From Tragulus kanchil (lineage: Eukaryota > Chordata > Mammalia > Artiodactyla > Tragulidae), in NCBI GenBank assembly GCA_022376925.1, contig JAIOJX010000025.1, forward strand, positions 139,335,301-139,399,300: DNA of 64,000 nt. The letters are read 5' to 3'. The notes below the pieces were generated by a model. The model saw only the letters and a program-made list of their open reading frames with translations, ran no database searches and was not told where the DNA came from. Position numbers and translations under genes: made by a program. Below, piece after piece: positions 36,501 to 47,540 of this stretch. Every line of letters begins with the position of its first letter. The stretch's first letter is position 1.

Positions 36501-37473
36501 TCTGGTGGAGCCTCCTCTTCCTCCCCCTCCCTCTGTGGGGCGTGCTGAGGTCAAGGGTGTTCCAAAGGGGCCTGTTCAGGCAGAGCCGCCTCCTCCCATG
36601 GAGCCGATCCGCAAAAGGTCTCCTCGAAAAGATACCAGGAAGGAAGAGTCCAACACGCAGAGTGAAATGACCCGGAAGGAGCAGGTCCTTATTGAGGTTG
36701 GCTTAGTGCCTGTTAAAGACAAGCAGCTCCTAAAAGAAAGTGCCAGTGCACAGGATGTTGTCCCACCATCACCACCTCCGCCAAAGGAAAACTTCAAAGA
36801 GGAGGAGTCCAGTGACCAAACATTGATCCCTGCAGACGAAGGAAATGAAGAAGCCCCGCTTCAAAGAGTGGAAGCAGAAGAGGCAGATGAGAGTCTGGCT
36901 GGTCTTGCTCCTGTTAGCAAGGAAGCTGCCAGCGCATCGTCGTCTGAACAAAACCCGAACATGCCGGAGAGGGAGACCTCAGAGGGTAAGCATCAGGTGG
37001 ACAGTGGACTCTGTGAAATGGAGACGGACACTGCTGAGCAGAAAGCAGAGGGTGTCCCCGGCAGAGACGCGGCTGTTGAAGAATCCATTTCACCACCACT
37101 GCTTCCTCCACCGCCAGAAACTCGTGAAGCCGTGTCCACAACTGCCAGGGCGTCGCCTCCTGCCACCGTGGCAGCAAGCGAGTCTCAGGAAATGGATGAA
37201 GATGAAGGCATCCACAGTCACGATGGAAGTGACCTAAGTGACAACACGTCGGAGGACAGTGATGATTCTGGACTGAACGGGGCGCGGCCCGTTCCACAGG
37301 AGACCAGTGGAAAAAGTGGAAAGGAGGCCGTGGCAGTCAGAGGGGCTGAGGGAGATTTCGTTTGTATCTTCTGTGATCGTTCTTTTGGAAAGGAGAAGGA
37401 TTACAGCAAACACCTCAATCGCCATTTGGTGAATGTGTACTTCCTGGAAAAGGCAGCTCAAGGGCAGGAGTGA
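23686..37473 (+). CDS. REST: REST (RE1-silencing transcription factor / NRSF), whole coding region
   Basis: This is the zinc-finger repressor that binds RE1/NRSE sites and silences neuronal genes in non-neuronal cells, recruiting SIN3 through its N-terminus and the CoREST complex through its C-terminus. The main coding sequence joins 23686-24580, 29237-29320 and 35336-37473: 3117 bases, 1038 residues, slightly shorter than the human protein of about 1097. All junctions are phase 1 with AG/GT borders. Eight C2H2 fingers lie at about 158-180, 215-237, 247-269, 275-297, 303-325, 331-354 and two more up to about 412. They are followed by a Lys-rich region (basic cluster near 541), a Pro-rich repeat region (about 600-748), acidic Ser clusters (945-975) and the ninth finger (1001-1023). 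Recognition rests on near-identity to known REST along the whole length. Exon 3 and the end of exon 4 occur twice because of tandem duplications; using one copy of each gives the normal protein. Confidence 0.97.
24755..24905 (-). mobile_element. Old L1 3' UTR fragment (antisense)
   Basis: The + strand reads acagctttattgagatgtac and cagccaacaccacagtcag, typical of L1M-age 3' ends. In REST intron 2. Confidence 0.7.
25003..25251 (-). mobile_element. tRNA-Glu SINE, variant subfamily (antisense)
   Basis: gccatttctattggtctttc signature at left, ccaccagggaag at right. Confidence 0.88.
25252..26702. other. REST: REST intron 2, no recognised feature
   Basis: AT-rich intronic sequence with an L1-like tail near 25265-25350 (cttttattttactttttact) and A/T homopolymers. 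No exon or RNA gene recognised. Confidence 0.5.
26706..26965 (-). mobile_element. tRNA-Glu SINE, variant subfamily (antisense)
   Basis: Carries tctttgttctttggcc, the antisense body and ccaccaggaaagccc. Confidence 0.88.
27640..28255 (-). mobile_element. Old L1 3' end (antisense)
   Basis: The + strand resembles the antisense of an L1 ORF2 end and 3' UTR: ctatgggtaacaacattttg, cctaggagtggaattgctca, ccaccaacactgtatcaagg. Diverged. Confidence 0.75.
28525..28634 (-). mobile_element. tRNA-Glu SINE fragment (antisense)
   Basis: cacccagggattgaacctgt B box and tttcagggaagcccc head. Confidence 0.82.
28690..28845 (+). mobile_element. MIR-like SINE (duplicate at about 29797-29935)
   Basis: tatgtgccaggcacagggct and agatgaggaagcttgcccaa are MIR core landmarks. 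Confidence 0.65.
29029..29146 (+). mobile_element. tRNA-Glu SINE just upstream of exon 3 (duplicate at 30118-30235)
   Basis: gggacttccccggcggtcca head, gggtttgatccctggtcagg B box; ends about 90 bases before the exon 3 acceptor. Confidence 0.85.
29237..29320 (+). CDS. REST: REST exon 3, first copy (zinc finger 5)
   Basis: An 84-bp symmetric exon (phase 1-1) encodes the finger-5 unit beginning [10 protein letters not shown] and ending MRTHS. The acceptor tttttgtag ends at 29236 and the donor cag|gttggt starts at 29321, with a second GT four bases on (gtaaga). Length and content match REST exon 3. The 1.09-kb block carrying it is repeated immediately downstream, so one of the two copies is probably an assembly artefact. 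This copy joins naturally to unique intron 2 sequence on its left. Confidence 0.93.
30326..30409 (+). CDS. REST: REST exon 3, second copy within a tandem duplication
   Basis: Identical to the exon at 29237-29320 including acceptor, 84 bases, donor and flanks, 1089 bp downstream. It joins naturally to unique intron 3 sequence on its right. If both copies were real and both spliced in, the symmetric phase would add one 28-residue finger without shifting the frame. The total lack of divergence, and similar ~1.1-kb duplications elsewhere in this window, favour a false duplication. Confidence 0.6.
31331..31441 (-). mobile_element. tRNA-Glu SINE fragment (antisense)
   Basis: ggttccccagccagtaatca and attggaccaccagcaaattc. 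Confidence 0.78.
31515..31824 (-). mobile_element. Full-length tRNA-Glu SINE, ART2A-like (antisense)
   Basis: T/A-rich tail atttatttatttatttttaa, body with gcatgggcttggttgctctg, head actggaccaccagggaggcc. Confidence 0.88.
32790..32960 (+). mobile_element. MIR SINE
   Basis: tacagatgaggacatcgagc and tgctcaagacctcacagtaa match the MIR core. In REST intron 3. Confidence 0.7.
33361..33422 (+). other. REST: REST alternative neuronal exon N (REST4 exon), first copy
   Basis: After the acceptor cattggaccag (ending 33360) comes a short exon that, joined to exon 3, reads [18 protein letters not shown]. This is the characteristic tail of the truncated neuronal isoform REST4 (human ends VGYGYHLVIFTRV). 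Two donors are visible: gtatgt after exactly 50 bases (33410) and gtagat after 62 bases (33422), matching the described N50 and N62 forms. Inclusion ends the protein after finger 5, giving a form with reduced repression that opposes full-length REST. In neurons its inclusion is promoted by the splicing factor SRRM4 (known biology, not visible here). Confidence 0.9.
34516..34577 (+). other. REST: REST exon N, second copy within a tandem duplication
   Basis: Exact repeat of the exon at 33361-33422, 1155 bp downstream, with the same acceptor and both donors. It lies in the second copy of the 32968-34122 block. Most likely the same artefact type as the exon 3 duplication. Confidence 0.75.
35336..37473 (+). 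CDS. REST: REST last coding exon (fingers 6-9, Pro-rich region, stop)
   Basis: The acceptor tcgtttactttcag ends at 35335. The exon completes codon 327 and runs to TGA at 37471-37473 (residues 327-1038). Fingers 6-8 come first, then a Lys/Ser-rich stretch with a TKKRKK-type nuclear localisation cluster near residue 541. A Pro-rich segment (about 36154-36610) holds degenerate repeats of the type EPAQ..VQ.EPP, the region that is repetitive and variable in length in mammals. Near the C-terminus are two acidic Ser clusters ([11 protein letters not shown] and SEDSDDSG), the known SCF-beta-TrCP phosphodegrons. The final finger (C1003, C1006, H1019, H1023) is the CoREST-binding repressor domain. The protein ends AAQGQE as in other mammals. 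Confidence 0.97.
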
Positions 37474-39265
37474 TGAAACTCTGCGCAAGGCTTCAGGTCT
37501 TAGTGGGTAAGGGCTTTGACATTTTGTATTCATTTGTAGTAGTAGACAGCCTTTTGATTTTTAAAACTGCTTTAATCAGTATCCAATCTTTTTTAAGTGG
37601 CACTCTATTGCTTAGGACTTTATGTACCTATTGGTGTACAGATTTTGGCAAGTCCAAGGGAGTTAGTATGACAGATACCTAAATTTGTAAGACTTTTTAA
37701 AAATCTGTTAAACTTTTGCGATTAATTGAACCAAGGAGGCCAAGGTGATATTAGAGCATTCTGTCAATTTGTTCAGCTAAAACTTGCCAGTTTTTTCCTT
37801 ATGGCTGTTTTCCTGTTAAACTTTAGTTTATTTTTAGTTCCTATTTAGCCCTATAAAAATTGGCTTGTACTCAAATAGCAAGTTACTTGAAGAATTTGCC
37901 GCTTTATATAAAGTTAGCACTTTAAAATTGTTTAAGAGATAAGAAGAGACATTGAATTTGAAGAGAAATTCTCCCAACAATGGATGTTTTATTATTCCAG
38001 GTATTTACCTTCCGGAATTGTGATCAGTATGCATGTTTATTTGTCTATATGTCAGTTGTCATAAAAACAGTGATTTTGGTGGGGTTGGTTGGTTGTGTTT
38101 TTTTTTTTTTTTTTTTTGGTGCTTTAATGCCTTAAGATGTTGCACATGCCTTTTTAAAGATGTAACACTTTATATCTATATCACCACTGCTTCCTCCACC
38201 GCCAGAAACTCGTGAAGCCGTGTCCACAACTGCCAGGCGCCGCCTCCTGCCACCGTGGCAGCAAGCGATTCTCAGGAAATGGATGAAGATGAAGGCATCC
38301 ACAGTCACGATGGAAGTGACCTAAGTGACAACACGTCGGAGGACAGTGATGATTCTGGACTGAACGGGGCGCGGCCCGTTCCACAGGAGACCAGTGGAAA
38401 AAGTGGAAAGGAGGCCGTGGCAGTCAGAGGGGCTGAGGGAGATTTCGTTTGTATCTTCTGTGATCGTTCTTTTGGAAAGGAGAAGGATTACAGCAAACAC
38501 CTCAATCGCCATTTGGTGAATGTGTACTTCCTGGAAAAGGCAGCTCAAGGGCAGGAGTGATGAAACTCTGCGCAAGGCTTCAGGTCTTAGTGGGTAAGGG
38601 CTTTGACATTTTGTATTCATTTGTAGTAGTAGACAGCCTTTTGATTTTTAAAACTGCTTTAATCAGTATCCAATCTTTTTTAAGTGGCACTCTATTGCTT
38701 AGGACTTTATGTACCTATTGGTGTACAGATTTTGGCAAGTCCAAGGGAGTTAGTATGACAGATACCTAAATTTGTAAGACTTTTTAAAAATCTGTTAAAC
38801 TTTTGCGATTAATTGAACCAAGGAGGCCAAGGTGATATTAGAGCATTCTGTCAATTTGTTCAGCTAAAACTTGCCAGTTTTTTCCTTATGGCTGTTTTCC
38901 TGTTAAACTTTAGTTTATTTTTAGTTCCTATTTAGCCCTATAAAAATTGGCTTGTACTCAAATAGCAAGTTACTTGAAGAATTTGCCGCTTTATATAAAG
39001 TTAGCACTTTAAAATTGTTTAAGAGATAAGAAGAGACATTGAATTTGAAGAGAAATTCTCCCAACAATGGATGTTTTATTATTCCAGGTATTTACCTTCC
39101 GGAATTGTGATCAGTATGCATGTTTATTTGTCTATATGTCAGTTGTCATAAAAACAGTGATTTTGGTGGGGTTGGTTGGTTGTGTTTTTTTTTTTTTTTT
39201 TTTTTTGGTGCTTTAATGCCTTAAGATGTTGCACATTGTTTTTTTTTAACCTATGCAGTTAAAAT
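37092..39265 (+). repeat. REST: Tandem duplication (1087 bp x 2): REST C-terminus and start of 3' UTR
   Basis: 37092-38160 is repeated at 38179-39265. Before the joint, copy 1 has a garbled stretch (gcctttttaaagat) where copy 2 has a longer intact one. Confidence 0.95.
38179..38560 (+). pseudogene. REST: Duplicated 3' end of REST last exon
   Basis: Repeats 37092-37473 at a spacing of 1087 bp: the end of the Pro-rich region, the degron cluster, finger 9 and the stop. It starts abruptly after a damaged 3' UTR stretch with no acceptor or start. An indel near 38236 breaks the frame relative to the original, and gag has become gat near 38269. It cannot be translated as part of REST because the true stop at 37471 precedes it. 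Probably an assembly artefact. Confidence 0.85.
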
Positions 39266-41095
39266 TTTTCTAGAAATAGCATTTGCGTTGTAACACTTTA
39301 TATCTATATATGCATGTTTATTTTGATCTTTTTGGAGGGATGCTTTTTAGCCTTGTTTGCAAAAAGGGCAGTTTTCTTTTTCCCTTGCTGCAGTTGTCTT
39401 TTTTGCAGAATAGTAGTCTGTGCAAATTTGTGAACAAATGAAAGATGTAGGTTTCATCCATCGATTTTGATTTTATCATCTTATATCTGTGCCAGAATCT
39501 GTATTTCATACAAGTTATTTATTGATGTGGTGAATTCACAGCTTTCAGTTTGAAATTTACAGTAAATAAACCACTAGGTCTGTATTGAATGGGGTTTCCA
39601 ACCATAAGTAAACTTTTGTCTTGTCTTATCTACTTCCTCAGTGTGTAGTGTTAAACTGTATCTTAGAGGAAGCTCTTTTCGTAGATGGTTGGTGTTTATA
39701 TATATTTCTGCTCCACTGAATAAAGAAGTATAATTTTTATTTGGAAATTGCAAATCTGGAACTAGGAGGCATAATTACTCCTTCAAGTTACATAGAGTAT
39801 CAGTTTGTGAGATTCCAAAGCCATAGCAATTATACAGAAAACTGAGGATGAGAAAGATGGTATGAGTGCTTGGGAGACCAGCTGCTACTTCCTGTGCATA
39901 CAGTAAAAAAGGCTGGACAAACTGAAGTTGGTTCCAGATTAAAAAATCACACGTTCTCAGGGATCTTCACCAACCAGTGGGTGTCCTGGTTGTCCCCAGG
40001 ACCGTCTTTTTCGAAACTTGATAATTAATTTTAGCCTTTTTTAAATAGCAAGTTACTTGAAGAATTTGCCGCTTTATATAAAGTTAGCACTTTAAAATTG
40101 TTTAAGAGATAAGAAGAGACATTGAATTTGAAGAGAAATTCTCCCAACAATGGATGTTTTATTATTCCAGGTATTTACCTTCCGGAATTGTGATCAGTAT
40201 GCATGTTTATTTGTCTATATGTCAGTTGTCATAAAAACAGTGATTTTGGTGGGGTTGGTTGGTTGTGTTTTTTTTTTTTTTTTTTTTGGTGCTTTAATGC
40301 CTTAAGATGTTGCACATTGTTTTTTTTTAACCTATGCAGTTAAAATTTTTCTAGAAATAGCATTTGCGTTGTAACACTTTATATCTATATATGCATGTTT
40401 ATTTTGATCTTTTTGGAGGGATGCTTTTTAGCCTTGTTTGCAAAAAGGGCAGTTTTCTTTTTCCCTTGCTGCAGTTGTCTTTTTTGCAGAATAGTAGTCT
40501 GTGCAAATTTGTGAACAAATGAAAGATGTAGGTTTCATCCATCGATTTTGATTTTATCATCTTATATCTGTGCCAGAATCTGTATTTCATACAAGTTATT
40601 TATTGATGTGGTGAATTCACAGCTTTCAGTTTGAAATTTACAGTAAATAAACCACTAGGTCTGTATTGAATGGGGTTTCCAACCATAAGTAAACTTTTGT
40701 CTTGTCTTATCTACTTCCTCAGTGTGTAGTGTTAAACTGTATCTTAGAGGAAGCTCTTTTCGTAGATGGTTGGTGTTTATATATATTTCTGCTCCACTGA
40801 ATAAAGAAGTATAATTTTTATTTGGAAATTGCAAATCTGGAACTAGGAGGCATAATTACTCCTTCAAGTTACATAGAGTATCAGTTTGTGAGATTCCAAA
40901 GCCATAGCAATTATACAGAAAACTGAGGATGAGAAAGATGGTATGAGTGCTTGGGAGACCAGCTGCTACTTCCTGTGCATACAGTAAAAAAGGCTGGACA
41001 AACTGAAGTTGGTTCCAGATTAAAAAATCACACGTTCTCAGGGATCTTCACCAACCAGTGGGTGTCCTGGTTGTCCCCAGGACCGTCTTTTTCTA
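38957..41095 (+). repeat. REST: Tandem duplication (about 1083 bp x 2) in the 3' UTR
   Basis: 38957-40012 is repeated from about 40042 to 41095. A short stretch (gaaacttgataattaatttt) fills the joint. Parts of the UTR are therefore present three times (37874, 38961, 40044). Confidence 0.93.
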
Positions 41096-43278
41096 TAAAT
41101 GAGGCCTCAGATGAGTTGAAGCTATTCTCATGTTCCTACAGGACCACTTTGTAGGTTCTTTGGCCATTCACCAAAGAATATGAGAGAATCTAACATAGTT
41201 TTTTTTTTTTTTTCCCTTACTGATAAATTACTCATTACAGAAAAATAAAGTATGATTCCAGTAAGGGACCTTGATTCTTGATTCTTACCCGCCCATGTTC
41301 TATTCTGAAGTAATAAGTTTATATTTCATTCATTTTCTTTTCTCTGCTGATCTCTGAGGCAGGTTTCAGGGTTTGGTGATGTAACATGAAAAAAATTTGG
41401 AAAAGTATTAAAGTGTGGGTGGAAACTAGTTCTTCTGAGAGTGAAATTTAGGGTAAAAGACATTTGAACTGGAATTGACTGGGAGGCCAAAGATTTAAAG
41501 AAGCAGATTTTCTCAAGACATGAGTAAGTTGTCTGTTACTGGGGTTTGTTTTGTGTACATAATGGGGATTTGTAAATGATGTTGAATTCTAGGTGACTTC
41601 TCAGCTATGACAATCACTGTCAAACAGATCAAGCTGCAAATATTTATGTTTTAAAACTTAAATTATAAAGCTAGTTAAACTTTTCTAACAACTAGTTTAA
41701 TGTTCATGAGTACATTTTATGTTAAGACATTACCTTTTCCAGTACATACAAAAATATTTATATTAAGTACAAATTAGAGGTCGGGAATCAGTTTGGATTC
41801 TTTGATACCTTAAAAGAAAAACAAAAGTGACTTCTAGGGAATTGGATTAATTTTCTTATCTAGATTGTAAGACTAGAATGTCCAAACCAAAAATACGAAA
41901 GAAATTAAAACCCCTTATTAAAGTGGTCTGTGAAAACATTGTTACTGGAAATTGAATGGACTTGAGGCCTTTCCTCCAGAAAACGAGGACTTGATTGTCA
42001 GGCCTATATTAGGTTCTGAACCTTACTGCCATGTGTTTGTGCCTATTAAATATCATTTCATTTTAAAAAACCTTTCAATGAAAAGTATATTAGTAATCGA
42101 ACTTCCAGAAAAATGGTTATTTCTATTTATTTGGGAGACCAGCTGCTACTTCCTGTGCATACAGTAAAAAAGGCTGGACAAACTGAAGTTGGTTCCAGAT
42201 TAAAAAATCACACGTTCTCAGGGATCTTCACCAACCAGTGGGTGTCCTGGTTGTCCCCAGGACCGTCTTTTTCTATAAATGAGGCCTCAGATGAGTTGAA
42301 GCTATTCTCATGTTCCTACAGGACCACTTTGTAGGTTCTTTGGCCATTCACCAAAGAATATGAGAGAATCTAACATAGTTTTTTTTTTTTTTTCCCTTAC
42401 TGATAAATTACTCATTACAGAAAAATAAAGTATGATTCCAGTAAGGGACCTTGATTCTTGATTCTTACCCGCCCATGTTCTATTCTGAAGTAATAAGTTT
42501 ATATTTCATTCATTTTCTTTTCTCTGCTGATCTCTGAGGCAGGTTTCAGGGTTTGGTGATGTAACATGAAAAAATTAGGAAAAGTATTAAAGTGTGGGTG
42601 GAAACTAGTTCTTCTGAGAGTGAAATTTAGGGTAAAAGACATTTGAACTGGAATTGACTGGGAGGCCAAAGATTTAAAGAAGCAGATTTTCTCAAGACAT
42701 GAGTAAGTTGTCTGTTACTGGGGTTTGTTTTGTGTACATAATGGGGATTTGTAAATGATGTTGAATTCTAGGTGACTTCTCAGCTATGACAATCACTGTC
42801 AAACAGATCAAGCTGCAAATATTTATGTTTTAAAACTTAAATTATAAAGCTAGTTAAACTTTTCTAACAACTAGTTTAATGTTCATGAGTACATTTTATG
42901 TTAAGACATTACCTTTTCCAGTACATACAAAAATATTTATATTAAGTACAAATTAGAGGTCGGGAATCAGTTTGGATTCTTTGATACCTTAAAAGAAAAA
43001 CAAAAGTGACTTCTAGGGAATTGGATTAATTTTCTTATCTAGATTGTAAGACTAGAATGTCCAAACCAAAAATACGAAAGAAATTAAAACCCCTTATTAA
43101 AGTGGTCTGTGAAAACATTGTTACTGGAAATTGAATGGACTTGAGGCCTTTCCTCCAGAAAACGAGGACTTGATTGTCAGGCCTATATTAGGTTCTGAAC
43201 CTTACTGCCATGTGTTTGTGCCTATTAAATATCATTTCATTTTAAAAAACCTTTCAATGAAAAGTATATTAGTAATAC
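40950..43278 (+). repeat. REST: Tandem duplication (about 1180 bp x 2) in the 3' UTR
   Basis: 40950-42105 is repeated at 42131-43278, with a short garbled joint at 42100-42130. Confidence 0.93.
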
Positions 43279-44455
43279 GAACTTCTGGTCTAGTTGGGAG
43301 TTCTTCCATTAGAAAAATGTGTTATTTGCATGGAAATATTTGAATCTTGTTGGTTTTTTCTGTTTTCCCTCCACTGGATAGGATTGAGGCTAGACATTTC
43401 CCTTTTGATAAAGGAATGAAAAGTAAACATGTTGTTTGTTAACTCATGTTTAGTATTAAAGTGAAGGTTGAATACTTAGAATACCTTTATAAGCCTAATC
43501 CTAGGTAGCTTTGTAAAAGATTTCAGCTTTCTTCTGAACCTGTGTTCACATTGCTTTTCAGGATATTTAAGTTATGTTTCCTTCCTCTTTATAGAGCTGC
43601 TTTATTAAGGATTTCTTTTTTAAATTGAAGTGTAATTCATAAAGGGCTACTTTTTTTTCTTTTGATTTTTAATAAGGCTTCTTTTAACTATTACCAGATG
43701 TTTTGCTCTAGTCTTCCAAGAAATGCCATTTTATTTTTTAGAGTCACTTCTTAAGTCACCTGGTCTTAACTTTGGGGACTCTTGCATCTGAGTGCTAATT
43801 CAGATTTAAGCCTAAGTAACCTCATTGCCTCTCACCCCAAGAATGTTGACAGTGGAAGAAATACTTTGCTGTAGTTCTGGACTGAAAAGTGGGGGAAGAA
43901 ACTTCATATTCTGTTTGCACAAATCAGAAAACCAGCTGCTGTGCAGTTTTCCTTGTTGACTTCAGCTGATGAACTGGACTGGCAGTCTTAATTCAGATTT
44001 TTTCTGAATCTTGGTTTGAGTAGATTTGGGATCTACATGTCATATTAACTAAATCAGAAAGCTTTTATATTTTCATGAGTATACATAGGCTCTCCCTACC
44101 CTTGTCAACATCCATTAGTTACTGAACTTTGTCAACTGGCATTGAAATATCACAGTGTTTTGTTGTACCAGTTTTATTAACTTTTACAGTGCAATACATG
44201 GTATTTTTCAGAGACAAACCAAAGGTTTATTCTCAAGGTTCTTGCTGTTTGCTTTAGCAGCATTTGATGGAGGATCTTTTATATACATTTTTAATAGATG
44301 CAGATTGCAAATCCTTTTTTTTTTTTTCCGAAGCAAACTATGTACCAGGTTTTTGGTCCCAATTGTGTAGGGTAAGTTAAATTGCATTCTATTAACCCAT
44401 ATGAGTGTATTTCTGTAAGCATAGTGATGTTGAAATAAAGTTTTAAAAAGCATTT

Positions 44456-45360
44456 TATGCCTTTGCTTATTTGTGGTACCAAAATGTCAAGAAACCAAAT
44501 TTATTTGGCCAGAACTACAAATATATTAATAATTCTTAAATTATTTCCACTCTGATAACCCAGGGTAAGTAGAAAGGTTGTGGAAATCTTTGGGGGTAAA
44601 TAGTCCTGGGAGTAAACAATCCTGTGGGTAGGAGTCCAAAGCCTCTCTTTCTGGTAATCTGCTTTCTGGGAAGTGGATACATATAGTGGCTAGGGGAGAA
44701 ACAACCTGAAGGCAGTTTATGGGAAATTTTATATTTCCAAACCACAGGTCCCTAATGACAGTTGTAATCTACATGTCTATTCTCAGCAGCAGGCTTGCTG
44801 TCAGTAAACTTTCACTCACTGGAACATTTTCACTCACTGAACAGATTAAAGTAAGATGAGTTACACTGAATGTTCATCAAGTGCTAGAGCATTGTTTTAA
44901 CAATTTTATTCTAATGTAAGTCTGAGAAGAAAATGAAATCCAAGGGAAAGTGATAGGCCATGTTGTAAAGTTCTGCTTCCTTTGTTAATGGAAATAATTG
45001 TGCTGTATGTTAAAGGCTTAGGATTTTCTGTGAGCTTGAGAAGAAGGAGAGCGAGTTGGAGAAACATCGAAACGACTGGACTGCATTCTGTCCTGATGAT
45101 GAGTGAACTGAAATTTCATGACTCAGGATGGAATGGATATTTAAATGTAACTGATGTGTGATTTGGTTTGTTACCTTTAAGTTACAAGTGTGTTTTTCCA
45201 GTCTCAGAGGCTCACCCTGTTATGATTTTTACAAGTATCCATTTTCACTTAACTTTTGGCTGTCCTTGTACTCTGCCCAGCGGGAGTTAACAGAGTAGTG
45301 GGCCCGCCTCCAAGAGTGCTTCACAGTTCTCATCCTTAGCTCCATAAAGACAGGCTGGTG
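44456..45360. other. Spacer downstream of REST
   Basis: Unique-looking sequence after the distal polyadenylation signal. A short Glu/Lys-rich open frame ends at about 45107 but has no start or splice support. No gene recognised. Confidence 0.45.
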
Positions 45361-47540
45361 ACGATGCTAAGAAAAATGTACTGATCTTTTGGTAATCAGA
45401 AGTTTCAGTGGTAAGAAATCGCCGTTATAAAGGATTATTGTTATTATTCTTTAAGGATTATTATTATTTGCTGTATCAGGTGCTCTGTGGCTGTGGCAGT
45501 TAGAGGTGGGTTCATAGTGGGCCTCTCTTCCTTACGACTATAATTGGGTAAATCATTTTTAACGTTGTTAAATCTTGTTTCTTCATCCTGAAAATGGGGT
45601 CATATGGTCCTTCTAACCATAGAGTGACTTTTCGAGTGTTCAGTCCTTTTGTTGGTTTTTAAAAAATATTTTTCTGGTCACACCACACCAGGCTTGGGGG
45701 AATCTTAGTTCTCCCATCAGGGGCTGAACCTGGGCCATGGCATTGGAAGTGCTAAGTCCTACCCACTGGACTGCCAGGGAATTCCTGAGTGTTAAATGCT
45801 TATTGAGCACTTAGCCTAGTGCTTGACATATAATTTTAGTATTAAGACCGTTTCCACTAATAACAAAGCAATAAGTATCCTTAAGTATATAAAAGTGCTT
45901 CGTCTATTTGACATAATTAATGTGTATCACCCACCTGCCTCTTGCACGTCTTTCATAATAGCTTTTTTCTTCATAATAGCTTTTAATGTTAAAGTAGTTT
46001 GTGGCCTTTTGTGTTAGATGATGTAATCTCCACTGGAGTCAGAATGGTTTTGTATTCACTGCTTTACTCAGGTACCTAAAACAATATCTGGCCCTTGGGA
46101 GGGCAGATGTTGACTACCCAGGCCAACAGTTGTGTGTGTGATATTTTTATGTTTGTGTGTGTGTGTGTGTTTCCTTGATTTCAACCAATTAATATACAGT
46201 AGTCATTTTACTATAGATTTAGAAATTCTGGTAATACAGATATACCAATTCATAGGCTGTGTTGTCTGGGTGCATTAACAAGGCGAGGAGAGAGTTAAGT
46301 AGCAGGAAATAATAAGTCTTGAGAAAGTGACTTTGTTATGGTTTGCTAAGTCGTTTGTGACCCCATGGACTGTGTGTAGCCCACCAGGCTCCTCTGTCCA
46401 TGGAATTCTCCAGGCAAGAATTCTGGAATGCATTGCGTTTTCTAGGGATCTCTCCTACGATGCTAAGAAAAATGTACTGATCTTTGGGTTTAAGGTTCAA
46501 GAAATCGCGTTATAAAGGATTATTGTTATTATTCTTTAAGGATTATTATTATTTGCTGTATCAGGTGCTCTGTGGCTGTGGCAGTTAGAGGTGGGTTCAT
46601 AGTGGGCCTCTCTTCCTTACGACTATAATTGGGTAAATCATTTTTAACGTTGTTAAATCTTGTTTCTTCATCCTGAAAATGGGGTCATATGGTCCTTCTA
46701 ACCATAGAGTGACTTTTCGAGTGTTCAGTCCTTTTGTTGGTTTTTAAAAAATATTTTTCTGGTCACACCACACCAGGCTTGGGGGAATCTTAGTTCTCCC
46801 ATCAGGGGCTGAACCTGGGCCATGGCATTGGAAGTGCTAAGTCCTACCCACTGGACTGCCAGGGAATTCCTGAGTGTTAAATGCTTATTGAGCACTTAGC
46901 CTAGTGCTTGACATATAATTTTAGTATTAAGACCGTTTCCACTAATAACAAAGCAATAAGTATCCTTAAGTATATAAAAGTGCTTCGTCTATTTGACATA
47001 ATTAATGTGTATCACCCACCTGCCTCTTGCACGTCTTTCATAATAGCTTTTTTCTTCATAATAGCTTTTAATGTTAAAGTAGTTTGTGGCCTTTTGTGTT
47101 AGATGATGTAATCTCCACTGGAGTCAGAATGGTTTTGTATTCACTGCTTTACTCAGGTACCTAAAACAATATCTGGCCCTTGGGAGGGCAGATGTTGACT
47201 ACCCAGGCCAACAGTTGTGTGTGTGATATTTTTATGTTTGTGTGTGTGTGTGTGTTTCCTTGATTTCAACCAATTAATATACAGTAGTCATTTTACTATA
47301 GATTTAGAAATTCTGGTAATACAGATATACCAATTCATAGGCTGTGTTGTCTGGGTGCATTAACAAGGCGAGGAGAGAGTTAAGTAGCAGGAAATAATAA
47401 GTCTTGAGAAAGTGACTTTGTTATGGTTTGCTAAGTCGTTTGTGACCCCATGGACTGTGTGTAGCCCACCAGGCTCCTCTGTCCATGGAATTCTCCAGGC
47501 AAGAATTCTGGAATGCATTGGCCGTTTTTTTTCTAGGGGA
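45361..47540 (+). repeat. Tandem duplication (about 1085 bp x 2)
   Basis: 45361-46455 is repeated at 46457-47540, with scrambled bases right after the joint (46480-46510). Contains a SINE, a (TG)n run and a Bov-tA piece. Confidence 0.93.
45668..45785 (-). mobile_element. tRNA-Glu SINE fragment (antisense; duplicate at 46753-46870)
   Basis: ctcccatcaggggctgaacc and actggactgccagggaattc. Confidence 0.83.

Larger units (their letters stand above)
37474..44455 (+). other. REST: REST 3' UTR (inflated by three tandem duplications)
   Basis: AT-rich sequence follows the stop. Candidate polyadenylation signals (aataaa) lie at 39565, 39719, their copies at 40646 and 40800, at 41244 with a copy near 42424, and at 44434. 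The last is followed by a T/GT-rich downstream element and is the best distal end. As written the UTR is about 7 kb, but it contains three ~1.1-kb duplications. Removing about 3.35 kb leaves about 3.6 kb, which fits the long (~7 kb) REST mRNA known in mammals. Confidence 0.7.
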
